Below are positions 1-11,567 of a DNA stretch of 22,024 bases, in pieces (position 1 is the stretch's first letter; every line of letters begins with the position of its first letter). The notes below the pieces were generated by a model. The model was not told the DNA's origin and searched no databases. It was given only the letters and a program-made list of their open reading frames with translations. Source of the stretch: Saccoglossus kowalevskii. Lineage: Eukaryota > Hemichordata > Enteropneusta > Harrimaniidae. The DNA lies in NCBI RefSeq assembly GCF_000003605.2, contig NW_003144013.1:1-22024 (forward strand), read 5' to 3'. A program made the translations under genes and the position numbers.

Positions 1-60
1 TTTTATTATATAATTCTTTTGAAGGGCAGACTAGTTTTGCTGTTAATTTTAAATGTCAGA
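1..60. other. Unique AT-rich flank left of the satellite array
   Basis: These are the only bases in the window outside the tandem array. About 45 of 60 bases are A or T, against about 56% AT in the repeat unit. There is no usable reading frame, and the stretch is too short to assign to a gene or a transposon. Two short resemblances to the repeat are visible: ACTAGT at 30-35, and TGTCA at 54-58 just before the first GTTTCAATCT. Aligning 30-58 to a repeat unit matches fewer than half of the remaining positions, so a decayed first unit is possible but not supported. Confidence 0.85.
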
Positions 61-92
61 GTTTCAATCTGTACAGTTGCCATCACTAGTGG
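61..92. repeat. Exemplar repeat unit (first unit, matches consensus)
   Basis: The first unit already equals the majority consensus, so the array edge is not degraded. It holds two perfect 8-bp palindromes, CTGTACAG (69-76) and CACTAGTG (84-91). Their centres are 15 bp apart within a unit and 17 bp apart across the unit boundary, giving an almost even palindrome every 16 bp along the array. Each unit therefore has one TGTACA and one ACTAGT hexamer, which are the recognition sequences of BsrGI and SpeI. An intact array would be cut to 32-bp ladders by either enzyme. Confidence 0.95.
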
Positions 93-189
93 GTTTCAAT
101 CTGTACAGTTGTCATCACTAGTGGGTTTTAATCTGTACAGTTACCATCACTAGTGGGTTTCAATCTGTACAGTTGTCATCACTAGTGGG

Positions 190-993
190 TTTCAATCTGT
201 ACAGTTACCATCACTAGTGGGTTTCAATCTGTACAGTTGCCATCACTAGTGGGTTTCAATCTGTACAGTTGCCATCACTAGTGGGTTTCAATCTGTACAG
301 TTACCATCACTAGTGGGTTTCAATCTGTACAGTTGTCATCACTAGTGGGTTTCAATCTGTACAGTTGCCATCACTAGTGGATTTCAATCTGTACAGTTAC
401 CATCACTAGTGGGTTTCAATCTGTACAGTTGCCATCACTAAGTGGATTTCAATCTGTACAGTTGCCATCACTAGTGGGTTTCAATCTGTACAGTTGCCAT
501 CACTAGTGGGTTTCAATCTGTACAGTTGTCATCACTAGTGGGTTTCAATCTGTACAGTTGCCATCACTAGTGGGTTTCAATCTGTACAGTTGTCATCACT
601 AGTGGGTTTCAGTCTGTACAGTTGCCATCACTAGTGGGTTTCAATCTGTACAGTTGCCATCACTAGTGGGTTTCCATCTGTACAGTTGCCATCACTAGTG
701 GGTTTCAATCTGTACAGTTGTCACCACTAGTGGGTTTCAATCTGTACAGTTGCCATCACTAGTGGGTTTCAATCTGTACAGTTGCCATCACTAGTGGGTT
801 TCAATCTGTACAGTTGCCATCACTAGTGGGTTTCAATCTGTACAGTTGCCATCACTAGTGGGTTTCAATCTGTACAGTTGCCATCACTAGTGGGTTTCAA
901 TCTGTACAGTTGTCATCACTAGTGGGTTTTAATCTGTACAGTTGCCATCACTAGTGGGTTTCAATCTGTACAGTTGTCATCACTAGTGGGTTT
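190..993. repeat. Internal duplication L, copy 1 (804 bp)
   Basis: This 25-unit segment is base-for-base identical to 5278-6081 as read, at an offset of 5088 bp (159 units). Shared rare marks make this a real duplication and not a chance match. They are a 33-bp unit with CTAAGTGG (413-445), flanking ATTTC units, an A7G unit (CAGTCT, near 611), an A6C unit (CCATCT, near 675) and a GTCACC unit (near 721). The identity begins one base after the start of a unit and ends at 993, where copy 1 has GTTTC and copy 2 has GTTTT. Confidence 0.93.
413..445. repeat. 33-bp variant unit (CTAAGTGG insertion)
   Basis: One extra A in the ACTAGT box gives CTAAGTGG and destroys the CACTAGTG palindrome and the SpeI hexamer. 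The same unit in the same neighbourhood occurs at 5501-5533, so the insertion came before the duplication of this segment. Confidence 0.95.
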
Positions 994-3453
994 CAATCTG
1001 TACAGTTACCATCACTAGTGGGTTTCAATCTGCACAGTTACCATCACTAGTGGGTTTCAATCTGTACAGTTACCATCACTAGTGGGTTTCAATCTGCACA
1101 GTTACCATCACTAGTGGGTTTCAATCTGTACAGTTGCCATCACTAGTGGGTTTCAATCTGTACAGTTACCATCACTAGTGGGTTTCAATCTGCACAGTTA
1201 CCATCACTAGTGGGTTTCAATCTGTACAGTTACCATCACTAGTGGGTTTCAATCTGTACAGTTGCCATCACTAGTGGGTTTCAATCTGCACAGTTACCAT
1301 CACTAGTGGGTTTCAATCTGTACAGTTGCCATCACTAGTGGGTTTCGATCTGTACAGTTGCCATCACTAGTGGATTTTAATCTGTACAGTTGCCATCACT
1401 AGTGGGTTTCAATCTGTACAGTTGCCGTCACTAGTGGGTTTCAATCTGTACAGTTACCATCACTAGTGGGTTTCAATCTGTACAGTTGCCATCACTAGTG
1501 GGTTTCAATCTGTACAGTTACCATCACTAGTGGGTTTCAATCTGTACAGTTGCCATCACTAGTGGGTTTTGATCTGTACAGTTGCCATCACTAGTGGGTT
1601 TCAATCTGTACAGTTGTCATCACTAGTGAGTTTCAATCTGTACAGTTACCATCACTAGTGGGTTTCAATCTGTACAGTTGCCATCACTAGTGGGTTTTGA
1701 TCTGTACAGTTGCCATCACTAGTGGGTTTCAATCTGTACAGTTGTCATCACTAGTGGGTTTCAATCTGTACAGTTACCATCACTAGTGGGTTTCAATCTG
1801 TACAGTTGCCATCACTAGTGGGTTTCAATCTGTACAGTTGCCATCACTAGTGGGTTTCAATCTGTACAGTTGCCATCACTAGTGGGTTTCAATCTGTACA
1901 GTTGCCATCACTAGTGGGTTTCAATCTGTACAGTTGTCATCATTAGTGGGTTTCAATCTGTACAGTTGCCATCACTAGTGGGTTTCAATCTGTACAGTTG
2001 CCATCACTAGTGGGTTTCAATCTGTACAGTTGCCATCACTAGTGGGTTTCAATCTGTACAGTTGCCATCACTAGTGGATTTTAATCTGTACAGTTGCCAT
2101 CACTAGTGGGTTTCAATCTGTACAGTTGCCGTCACTAGTGGGTTTCAATCTGTACAGTTGCCATCACTAGTGGGTTTCAATCTGTACAGTTGCCATCACT
2201 AGTGGGTTTCAATCTGTACAGTTGCCATCACTAGTGGGTTTCAATCTGTACAGTTGCCATCACTAGTGGATTTTAATCTGTACAGTTGCCATCACTAGTG
2301 GGTTTCAATCTGTACAGTTGCCATCACTAGTGAGTTTCAATCTGTACAGTTACCATCACTAGTGGGTTTCAATCTGTACAGTTGCCGTCACTAGTGGGTT
2401 TCAATCTGTACAGTTACCATCACTAGTGGGTTTCAATCTGTACAGTTGCCATCACTAGTGGGTTTCAATCTGTACAGTTACCATCACTAGTGGGTTTCAA
2501 TCTGTACAGTTACCATCACTAGTGGGTTTCAATCTGCACAGTTGCCATCACTAGTGGGTTTCAATCTGTACAGTTACCATCACTAGTGGGTTTCAATCTG
2601 TACAGTTACCATCACTAGTGGGTTTCAATCTGTACAGTTGTCATCACTAGTGGGTTTCAATCTGTACAGTTGCCATCACTAGTGGGTTTCAATCTGTACA
2701 GTTGCCATCACTAGTGGGTTTCAATCTGTACAGTTACCATCACTAGTGGGTTTCAATCTGTACAGTTACCATCACTAGTGGGTTTCAATCTGTACAATTG
2801 CCATCACTAGTGGGTTTCAATCTGTACAGTTGTCATCACTAGTGGGTTTCAATCTGTACAGTTGCCATCACTAGTGGGTTTCAATCTGTACAGTTGTTAT
2901 CACTAGTGGGTTTCAATCTGTACAGTTACCATCACTAGTGGGTTTCAATCTGTACAGTTGCCATCACTAGTGGGTTTCAATCTGTACAGTTACCATCACT
3001 AGTGGGTTTCAATCTGTACAGTTGCCATCACTAGTGGGTTTCAATCTGTACAGTTGCCATCACTAGTGGATTTCAATCTGTACAGTTACCATCACTAGTG
3101 GGTTTCAATCTGTACAGTTGCCATCACTAGTGGGTTTCAATCTGTACAGTTGCCATCACTAGTGGGTTTCAATCTGTACAGTTGCCATCACTAGTGGGTT
3201 TCAATCTGTACAGTTGCCATCACTAGTGGGTTTCAATCTGTACAGTTGTCATCACTAGTGGGTTTCAATCTGTACAGTTACCATCACTAGTGGGTTTCAA
3301 TCTGTACAGTTGCCATCACTAGTGGGTTTCAATCTGTACAGTTGCCATCACTAGTGGGTTTCAATCTGTACAGTTGCCATCACTAGTGGGTTTCAATCTG
3401 TACAGTTGCCATCACTAGTGGGTTTCAATCTGTACAGTTGCCATCACTAGTGG
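994..3453. repeat. Array stretch without long block duplication recognised
   Basis: This stretch is ordinary array, mostly G, A and V units in mixed order. A local group of four units with GCACAG plus TTACC starts at 1022, 1086, 1182 and 1278, spaced 2, 3 and 3 units apart, which looks like small-scale local amplification. GCCGTC units (CpG-creating A22G) and GTTTT units are scattered near 1370-1440 and 2070-2390. I saw no duplicated block longer than a few units here, but did not compare every pair of positions. Confidence 0.7.
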
Positions 3454-5117
3454 GTTTCAATCTGTACACTTGCCATCACTAGTGGGTTTCAATCTGTACA
3501 GTTGCCATCACTAGAGGGTTTCAATCTGTACAGTTACCATCACTAGTGGGTTTCAATCTGTACAGTTACCATCACTAGTGGGTTTCAATCTCTACAGTTG
3601 TCATCACTAGTGGGTTTCAATCTGTACAGTTGCCATCACTAGTGGGTTTCGATCTGTACAGTTGCCATCACTAGTGGGTTTCAATCTGTACAGTTACCAT
3701 CACTAGTGGGTTTCAATCTGTACAGTTACCATCACTAGTGGGTTTCAATCTGTACAATTGCCATCACTAGTGGGTTTCAATCTGTACAGTTACCATCACT
3801 AGTGGGTTTCAATTTGTACAGTTGCCATCACTAGTGGGTTTCAATCTGTACAGTTGCCATCACTAGTGGGTTTCAATCTGTACACTTGCCATCACTAGTG
3901 GATTTCAATCTGTACAGTTGCCATCACTAGTGGGTTTCAATCTGTACAGTTGCCATCACTAGAGGGTTTCAATCTGTACAGTTGTCATCACTAGTGGGTT
4001 TCAATCTGTACAGTTGTCATCACTAGTGGGTTTCAATCTGTACAGTTGTCATCACTAGTGGGTTTCAATCTGTACAGTTGCCATCACTAGAGGGTTTCAA
4101 TCTGTACAGTTGTCATCACTAGTGGGTTTCAATCTGTACAGTTGTCATCACTAGTGGGTTTCAATCTGTACAGTTGTCATCACTAGTGGGTTTCAATCTG
4201 TACAGTTGCCATCACTAGTGGGTTTCAATCTGTACACTTGCCATCACTAGTGGATTTCAATCTGTACAGTTGCCATCACTAGTGGGTTTCAATCTGTACA
4301 GTTGCCATCACTAGAGGGTTTCAATCTGTACAGTTACCATCACTAGTGGGTTTCAATCTGTACAGTTGTCATCACTAGTGGGTTTCAATCTGTACGGTTG
4401 CCATCACTAGTGTGTTTCAATCTGTACAGTTGCCATCACTAGTGGGTTTCAATCTGTACAGTTGCCATCACTAGTGGGTTTCAATCTGTACAGTTACCAT
4501 CACTAGTGGGTTTCAATCTCTACAGTTGTCATCACTAGTGGGTTTCAATCTGTACAGTTGCCATCACTAGTGGGTTTCGATCTGTACAGTTGCCATCACT
4601 AGTGGGTTTCAATCTGTACAGTTGCCATCACTAGTGGGTTTCAATCTGTACAGTTGCCATCACTAGTGGGTTTCAATCTGTACACTTGCCATCACTAGTG
4701 GGTTTCAATCTGTACAGTTGCCATCACTAGTGGGTTTCAATCTGTACAGTTGCCATCACTAGAGGGTTTCAATCTGTACAGTTACCATCACTAGTGGGTT
4801 TCAATCTGTACAGTTACCATCACTAGTGGGTTTCAATCTCTACAGTTGTCATCACTAGTGGGTTTCAATCTGTACAGTTGCCATCACTAGTGGGTTTCGA
4901 TCTGTACAGTTGCCATCACTAGTGGGTTTCAATCTGTACAGTTACCATCACTAGTGGGTTTCAATCTGTACAGTTACCATCACTAGTGGGTTTCAATCTG
5001 TACAGTTACCATCACTAGTGGGTTTCAATCTGTACAATTGCCATCACTAGTGGGTTTCAATCTGTACAGTTACCATCACTAGTGGGTTTCAATCTGTACA
5101 GTTGTCATCACTAGAGG
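3454..5117. repeat. Local variant cluster: TACACT and TAGAGG units
   Basis: Six units carry T30A (TAGAGG, at 3515, 3963, 4091, 4315, 4763 and 5115), and this mark was seen nowhere else in the window. The first five lie close to TACACT units (TACACT at 3465, 3881, 4233 and 4681). Spacings are whole units: 14, 4, 7, 14 and 11 for TAGAGG, and 13, 11 and 14 for TACACT. The four-unit run TAGAGG-V-V-V is repeated in tandem at about 3934-4189. A longer order (TACACT, TAGAGG, A, A, CTCTAC-V, G, CGATCT-G) occurs from 3454 and again from 4670, 1216 bp (38 units) apart. This is a young, locally expanding higher-order family of unequal 11-14-unit periods. Confidence 0.85.
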
Positions 5118-5245
5118 GTTTCAATCTGTACAGTTACCATCACTAGTGGGTTTCAATCTGTACAGTTACCATCACTAGTGGGTTTCAATCTGTACAGTTG
5201 CCATCACTAGTGGATTTCAATCTGTACAGTTGCCATCACTAGTGG

Positions 5246-5276
5246 GTTTCAATCTGTACAGTTACCATCACTAGTG
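5246..5276. repeat. 31-bp variant unit (one G missing)
   Basis: The usual GTGGGTTTC junction reads GTGGTTTC. The deletion lies directly at the left border of duplication L copy 2 (identity starts at 5278), so it may mark the breakpoint of that duplication. Confidence 0.9.
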
Positions 5277-5277
5277 G

Positions 5278-6081
5278 TTTCAATCTGTACAGTTACCATC
5301 ACTAGTGGGTTTCAATCTGTACAGTTGCCATCACTAGTGGGTTTCAATCTGTACAGTTGCCATCACTAGTGGGTTTCAATCTGTACAGTTACCATCACTA
5401 GTGGGTTTCAATCTGTACAGTTGTCATCACTAGTGGGTTTCAATCTGTACAGTTGCCATCACTAGTGGATTTCAATCTGTACAGTTACCATCACTAGTGG
5501 GTTTCAATCTGTACAGTTGCCATCACTAAGTGGATTTCAATCTGTACAGTTGCCATCACTAGTGGGTTTCAATCTGTACAGTTGCCATCACTAGTGGGTT
5601 TCAATCTGTACAGTTGTCATCACTAGTGGGTTTCAATCTGTACAGTTGCCATCACTAGTGGGTTTCAATCTGTACAGTTGTCATCACTAGTGGGTTTCAG
5701 TCTGTACAGTTGCCATCACTAGTGGGTTTCAATCTGTACAGTTGCCATCACTAGTGGGTTTCCATCTGTACAGTTGCCATCACTAGTGGGTTTCAATCTG
5801 TACAGTTGTCACCACTAGTGGGTTTCAATCTGTACAGTTGCCATCACTAGTGGGTTTCAATCTGTACAGTTGCCATCACTAGTGGGTTTCAATCTGTACA
5901 GTTGCCATCACTAGTGGGTTTCAATCTGTACAGTTGCCATCACTAGTGGGTTTCAATCTGTACAGTTGCCATCACTAGTGGGTTTCAATCTGTACAGTTG
6001 TCATCACTAGTGGGTTTTAATCTGTACAGTTGCCATCACTAGTGGGTTTCAATCTGTACAGTTGTCATCACTAGTGGGTTT
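5278..6081. repeat. Internal duplication L, copy 2 (804 bp)
   Basis: Identical to 190-993 as read, including the CTAAGTGG 33-bp unit (5501-5533), the CAGTCT unit near 5699, the CCATCT unit near 5763 and the GTCACC unit near 5810. Absence of differences over 804 bp points to a recent copy event relative to the diversity of the array, or to later gene conversion. Confidence 0.93.
5501..5533. repeat. 33-bp variant unit, second copy of CTAAGTGG
   Basis: This is the counterpart of 413-445, with the same inserted A and the same neighbours. It is the strongest single marker tying the two L copies together. Confidence 0.95.
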
Positions 6082-8221
6082 TAATCTGTACAGTTACCAT
6101 CACTAGTGGGTTTCAATCTGTACAGTTGCCATCACTAGTGGGTTTCAATCTGTACAGTTGCCATCACTAGTGGGTTTCAATCTGTACAGTTACCATCACT
6201 AGTGGGTTTCAATCTGTACAGTTGCCATCACTAGTGGATTTCAATCTGTACAGTTGCCATCACTAGTGGGTTTCAATCTGTACAGTTGCCATCACTAGTG
6301 GGTTTCAATCTGTACAGTTGTCATCACTAGTGGGTTTCAATCTGTACAGTTGCCATCACTAGTGGGTTTCAATCTCTACAGTTGCCATCACTAGTGGGTT
6401 TCCATCTGTACAGTTGCCGTCAATAGTGGGTTTCAATCTGTACAGTTGTCATCACTAGTGGGTTTCAATCTGTACAGTTACCATCACTAGTGGGTTTCAA
6501 TCTGTACAGTTACCATCACTAGTGGGTTTCAATCTGTACAGTTGCTATCACTAGTGGGTTTCAATCTGTACAATTGCCATCATTAGTGGGTTTCAATCTG
6601 TACAGTTGCCATCACTAGTGGGCTTCAATCTGTACAGTTACCATCACTAGTGGGTTTCAATCTGTACAGTTGTCATCACTAGTGGGTTTCAATCTGTACA
6701 GTTACCATCACCAGTGGGTTTCAATCTGTACAGTTGCCATCACTAGTGGGTTTCAATCTGTACAGTTGCCATCACTAGTGGGTTTCAATCTGTACAGTTG
6801 CCATCACTAGTGGGTTTCAATCTGTACAGTTGTCATCACTAGTGGATTTCAATCTGTACAGTTACCATCACTAGTGGGTTTCAATCTGTACAGTTGTCAT
6901 CACTAGTGGATTTCAATCTGTACAGTTACCATCACTAGTGGGTTTCAATCTGTACAGTTGCCATCACTAGTGGGTTTCAATCTGTACAGTTACCATCACT
7001 AGTGGGTTTCAATCTGTACAGTTACCATCACTAGTGGGTTTCAATCTGCACAGTTGCCATCACTAGTGGGTTTCAATCTGTTCAGTTACCATCACTAGTG
7101 GGTTTCAATCTGTACAGTTGCCATCACTAGTGGGTTTCAATCTGTACAGTTGCCATCACTAGTGGGTTTCAATCTGTACAGTTGCCGTCACTAGTGGGTT
7201 TCAATCTGTACAGTTGCCATCAATAGTGGGTTTCAATCTGTACAGTTGCCATCACTAGTGGGTTTCAATCTGTACAGTTACCATCACTAGTGGGTTTCAA
7301 TCTGTACAGTTGCCATCACTAGTGGGTTTCAATCTGTACAGTTGTCACCACTAGTGGGTTTCAATCTGTACAGTTGTCACCACTAGTGGGTTTCAATCTG
7401 TACAGTTGTCACCACTAGTGGGTTTCAATCTGTACAGTTGCCATCACTAGTGGGTTTCAATCTCTACAGTTGCCATCACTAGTGGGTTTCAATCTGTACA
7501 GTTGCCATCACTAGTGGGTTTCAATCTGTACAGTTGTCATCACTAGTGGGTTTCAATCTGTACAGTTGCCATCACTAGTGGATTTCAATCTGTACAGTTG
7601 CCATCACTAGTGGGTTTCAATCTGTACAGTTGTTATCACTAGTGGATTTCAATCTGTACAGTTACCATCACTAGTGGGTTTCAATCTGTACAGTTGCCGT
7701 CACTAGTGGGTTTCAATCTGTACAGTTACCATCACTAGTGGGTTTCAATCTGTACAGTTACCATCACTAGTGGGTTTCAATCTGTACAGTTACCATCACT
7801 AGTGGGTTTCAATCTGTACAGTTGCCATCACTAGTGGGTTTCAATCTGTACAGTTACCATCACTAGTGGGTTTTAATCTGTACACTTGCCATCACTAGTG
7901 GGTTTCAATCTCTACAGTTGCCATCACTAGTGAGTTTCAATCTCTACAGTTGCCATCACTAGTGGGTTTCAATCTCTACAGTTGCCATCACTAGTGGGTT
8001 TCGATCTGTACAGTTGCCATCACTAGTGGATTTCAATCTGTACAGTTGCCATCACTAGTGGGTTTCAATCTGTACAGTTGCCATCACTAGTGGATTTCAA
8101 TCTGTACAGTTACCATCACTAGTGGGTTTCAATCTGTACAGTTGCCATCACTAGTGGGTTTCAATCTGTACAGTTGCCATCACTAGTAGGTTTCAATCTG
8201 TACAGTTACCATCACTAGTGG

Positions 8222-8252
8222 GTTTCAATCTGTAAGTTGCCATCACTAGTGG
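8222..8252. repeat. 31-bp variant unit (TGTAAG)
   Basis: The C of TGTACAG is missing after 8234, giving TGTAAGTTGCC. This destroys the CTGTACAG palindrome. The unit is unique in the window. Confidence 0.93.
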
Positions 8253-9244
8253 GTTTCAATCTGTACAGTTGCCGTCACTAGTGGGTTTCAATCTGTACAG
8301 TTGCCATCACTAGTGGGTTTCAATCTGTACAGTTACCATCACTAGTGGGTTTCAATCTGTACAGTTACCATCACTAGTGGGTTTCAATCTCTACAGTTAC
8401 CATCACTAGTGGGTTTCAATCTGTACAGTTGCCATCACTAGTGGGTTTCAATCTCTACAGTTGCCATCACTAGTGGGTTTCAATCTGTACAGTTGCCATC
8501 ACTAGTGGGTTTCGATCTGTACAGTTGCCATCACTAGTGGATTTCAATCTGTACAGTTACCATCACTAGTGGGTTTCAATCTGTACAGTTGCCATCACTA
8601 GTGGGTTTCAATCTGTACAGTTGTCATCACTAGTGGGTTTCAATCTGTACAGTTACCATCACTAGTGGGTTTCAATCTGTACAGTTGCCATCACTAGTGG
8701 GTTTCAATCTGTACAGTTGCCATCACTAGTGGATTTCAATCTGTACAGTTACCATCACTAGTGGGTTTCAATCTGTACAGTTGCCATCACTAGTGGGTTT
8801 CAATCTGTACAGTTGCCATCACTAGTGGGTTTCAATCTGTACAGTTGCCATCACTAGTGGGTTTCAATCTGTACAGTTGCCATCACTAGTGGGTTTCAAT
8901 CTGTACAGTTGTCATCACTAGTGGATTTCAATCTGTACAGTTACCATCACTAGTGGGTTTCAATCTGTACAGTTGCCATCACTAGTGGGTTTCAATCTCT
9001 ACAGTTGCCATCACTAGTGGGTTTCAATCTGTACAGTTGCCATCACTAGTGGGTTTCAATCTGTACAGTTGCCATCACTAGTGGGTTTCAATCTCTACAG
9101 TTGCCATCACTAGTGGGTTTCAATCTGTACAGTTGCCATCACTAGTGGGTTTCAATCTGTACAGTTGCCATCACTAGTGGGTTTCAATCTGTACAGTTGC
9201 CATCACTAGTGGGTTTCAATCTGTACAGTTGTCATCACTAGTGG

Positions 9245-9275
9245 ATTTCATCTGTACAGTTGCCATCACTAGTGG
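9245..9275. repeat. 31-bp variant unit (ATTTCATCT)
   Basis: An ATTTC-type unit lacks one A (ATTTCATCT for ATTTCAATCT). It is unique in the window. Confidence 0.93.
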
Positions 9276-9403
9276 GTTTCAATCTGTACAGTTGTCATCA
9301 CTAGTGGGTTTCAATCTGTACAGTTACCATCACTAGTGGGTTTCAATCTGTACAGTTGTCATCACTAGTGGGTTTCAATCTGTACAGTTGCCATCACTAG
9401 TGG

Positions 9404-9499
9404 GTTTTAATCTGCACAGTTACCATCACTAGTGGGTTTTAATCTGTACAGTTACCATCACTAGTGGGTTTTAATCTGTACAGTTGCCATCACTAGTGG
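9404..9499. repeat. Three-unit cassette T, copy 1 of 8
   Basis: Three successive GTTTT units read GCACAG-TTACC, GTACAG-TTACC and GTACAG-TTGCC. The same 96-bp triplet starts at 9404, 10652, 11004, 12988, 13212, 13756, 17343 and 21631. Order and marks are constant in all eight. It is found only in the right 12.6 kb of the window, usually a few units upstream of a TACGGTTGTCTTC unit. Confidence 0.92.
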
Positions 9500-9531
9500 G
9501 TTTCAATCTGTACAGTTACCATCACTAGTGG

Positions 9532-9595
9532 GTTTTAATCTGTACGGTTGTCTTCACTAGTGGATTTCAATCTGTACAGTTGCCGTCACTAGTGG
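9532..9595. repeat. Two-unit cassette K (TACGG-TCTTC + ATTTC), copy 1 of 14
   Basis: A unit with A15G, C20T and A22T (TACGGTTGTCTTC) is followed by a unit starting ATTTC. TACGG starts at 9543, 10791, 11175, 11367, 11687, 12775, 13351, 13927, 15658, 17130, 17482, 19018, 21802 and 21994. All 14 are followed by ATTTC, and the second unit usually also has GCCGTC. The cassette is absent left of 9532. The A15G change breaks the CTGTACAG palindrome and creates a CpG. Confidence 0.93.
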
Positions 9596-9851
9596 GTTTC
9601 AATCTGTACAGTTGCCATCACTAGTGGGTTTCAATCTGTACAGTTGCCATCACTAGTGGGTTTCAATCTGTACAGTTGCCATCACTAGTGGGTTTCAATC
9701 TGTACAGTTGCCATCACTAGTGGGTTTCAATCTGTACAGTTGCCATCACTAGTGGGTTTCAATCTGTACAGTTGCCATCACTAGTGGGTTTCAATCTGTA
9801 CAGTTGCCATCACTAGTGGGTTTCAATCTGTACAGTTGCCATCACTAGTGG
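9596..9851. repeat. Run of eight consecutive consensus units
   Basis: Eight adjacent units show the G form with no other mark, between a cassette K and a GTTTT unit. Such homogeneous runs are expected from repeated single-unit duplication; 18431-18686 is a second run of eight. Confidence 0.85.
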
Positions 9852-10651
9852 GTTTTAATCTGTACAGTTGCCATCACTAGTGGGTTTCAATCTGTACAGT
9901 TGCCATCACTAGTGGGTTTCAATCTGTACAGTTGCCATCACTAGTGGGTTTCAATCTGTACAGTTGTCATCACTAGTGGGTTTCAATCTGTACAGTTGCC
10001 ATCACTAGTGGGTTTCAATCTGTACAGTTGCCATCACTAGTGGGTTTCAATCTGTACAGTTACCATCACTAGTGGGTTTCAATCTGCACAGTTACCATCA
10101 CTAGTGGGTTTCAATCTGTACAGTTACCATCACTAGTGGGTTTCAATCTGTACAGTTGCCATCACTAGTGGGTTTCAATCTCTACAGTTGCCATCACTAG
10201 TGGGTTTCAATCTCTACAGTTGCCATCACTAGTGGGTTTCGATCTGTACAGTTGCCATCACTAGTGGATTTCAATCTGTACAGTTGCCATCACTAGTGGG
10301 TTTCAATCTGTACAGTTGTCATCACTAGTGGGTTTCAATCTGTACAGTTGCCATCGCTAGTGGGTTTCAATCTGTACAGTTGCCATCACTAGTGGGTTTC
10401 AATCTGTACAGTTGCCATCACTAGTGGGTTTCAATCTGTACAGTTGTCATCACTAGTGGATTTCAATCTGTACAGTTACCATCACTAGTGGGTTTCAATC
10501 TGTACGGTTACCATCACTAGTGGGTTTCAATCTGTACAGTTGCCATCACTAGTGGGTTTCAATCTCTACAGTTACCATCACTAGTGGGTTTCAATCTGTA
10601 CAGTTGTCATCACTAGTGGGTTTCAATTTGTACAGTTGCCATCACTAGTGG

Positions 10652-10747
10652 GTTTTAATCTGCACAGTTACCATCACTAGTGGGTTTTAATCTGTACAGT
10701 TACCATCACTAGTGGGTTTTAATCTGTACAGTTGCCATCACTAGTGG
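10652..10747. repeat. Cassette T, copy 2
   Basis: Same three-unit order as 9404-9499. It is followed by a V unit and then cassette K with TACGG at 10791. Confidence 0.9.
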
Positions 10748-10959
10748 GTTTCAATCTGTACAGTTGTCATCACTAGTGGGTTTCAATCTGTACGGTTGTC
10801 TTCACTAGTGGATTTCAATCTGTACAGTTGCCGTCACTAGTGGGTTTCAATCTGTACAGTTGCCATCACTAGTGGGTTTCAATCTGTACAGTTGCCATCA
10901 CTAGTGGGTTTCAATCTGTACAGTTACCATCACTAGTGGGTTTCAATCTGTACAGTTGT

Positions 10960-11397
10960 CATCACTAGTGGGTTTCAATCTGTACAGTTGCCATCACTAG
11001 TGGGTTTTAATCTGCACAGTTACCATCACTAGTGGGTTTTAATCTGTACAGTTACCATCACTAGTGGGTTTTAATCTGTACAGTTGCCATCACTAGTGGG
11101 TTTCAATCTGTACAGTTGTCATCACTAGTGGGTTTCAATCTGTACAGTTACCATCACTAGTGGGTTTCAATCTGTACGGTTGTCTTCACTAGTGGATTTC
11201 AATCTGTACAGTTGCCATCACTAGTGGGTTTCGATCTGTACAGTTGCCATCACTAGTGAGTTTCAATCTGTTCAGTTGCCATCACTAGTGGGTTTCAATC
11301 TGTACAGTTGCCATCACTAGTGGGTTTCAATCTGTACAGTTGTCATCACTAGTGGGTTTCAATCTGTACGGTTGTCTTCACTAGTGGATTTCAATCT
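10960..11397. repeat. Internal duplication E, copy 1 (438 bp)
   Basis: Identical as read to 21587-22024 at an offset of 10627 bp (332 units plus the three intervening inserted bases). It contains cassette T (11004), V, A, cassette K (11175), a CGATCT unit ending GTGAG, a GTTCAG unit, G, V and another cassette K (11367). Because copy 2 runs into the window end, the true duplicated length is at least 438 bp. Confidence 0.92.
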
Positions 11398-11567
11398 GTA
11401 CAGTTGCCATCACTAGTGGGTTTCAATCTGTACAGTTACCATCACTAGTGGGTTTCAATCTGTACAGTTGTTATCACTAGTGGGTTTCAATCTGTACAAT
11501 TGCCATCACTAGTGGGTTTCAATCTGTACAGTTGCCATCACTAGTGGGTTTCAATCTGCACAGTTGT

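Larger units (their letters stand above)
6082..9403. repeat. Array stretch of mixed units, CTCTAC-enriched
   Basis: Ordinary array. CTCTAC units (G11C) gather near 7900-7980 and recur near 8391, 8456, 8998 and 9092. Three successive GTCACC units lie near 7340-7410. CAATAG units, which lose ACTAGT, occur near 6421 and 7231. Two 31-bp units lie at 8222-8252 and 9245-9275. No long duplicated block was recognised here. Confidence 0.7.

Noticed and set aside
30..58. A decayed repeat unit in the left flank (ACTAGT at 30-35, TGTCA at 54-58)
   Set aside because: Fewer than half of the other positions match, which is close to chance for AT-rich DNA.
61..92. The 32-bp unit as a duplicated 16-bp ancestor
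   Set aside because: The two halves share ATC before a palindrome, but otherwise align poorly without gaps; the even palindrome spacing alone is not enough.
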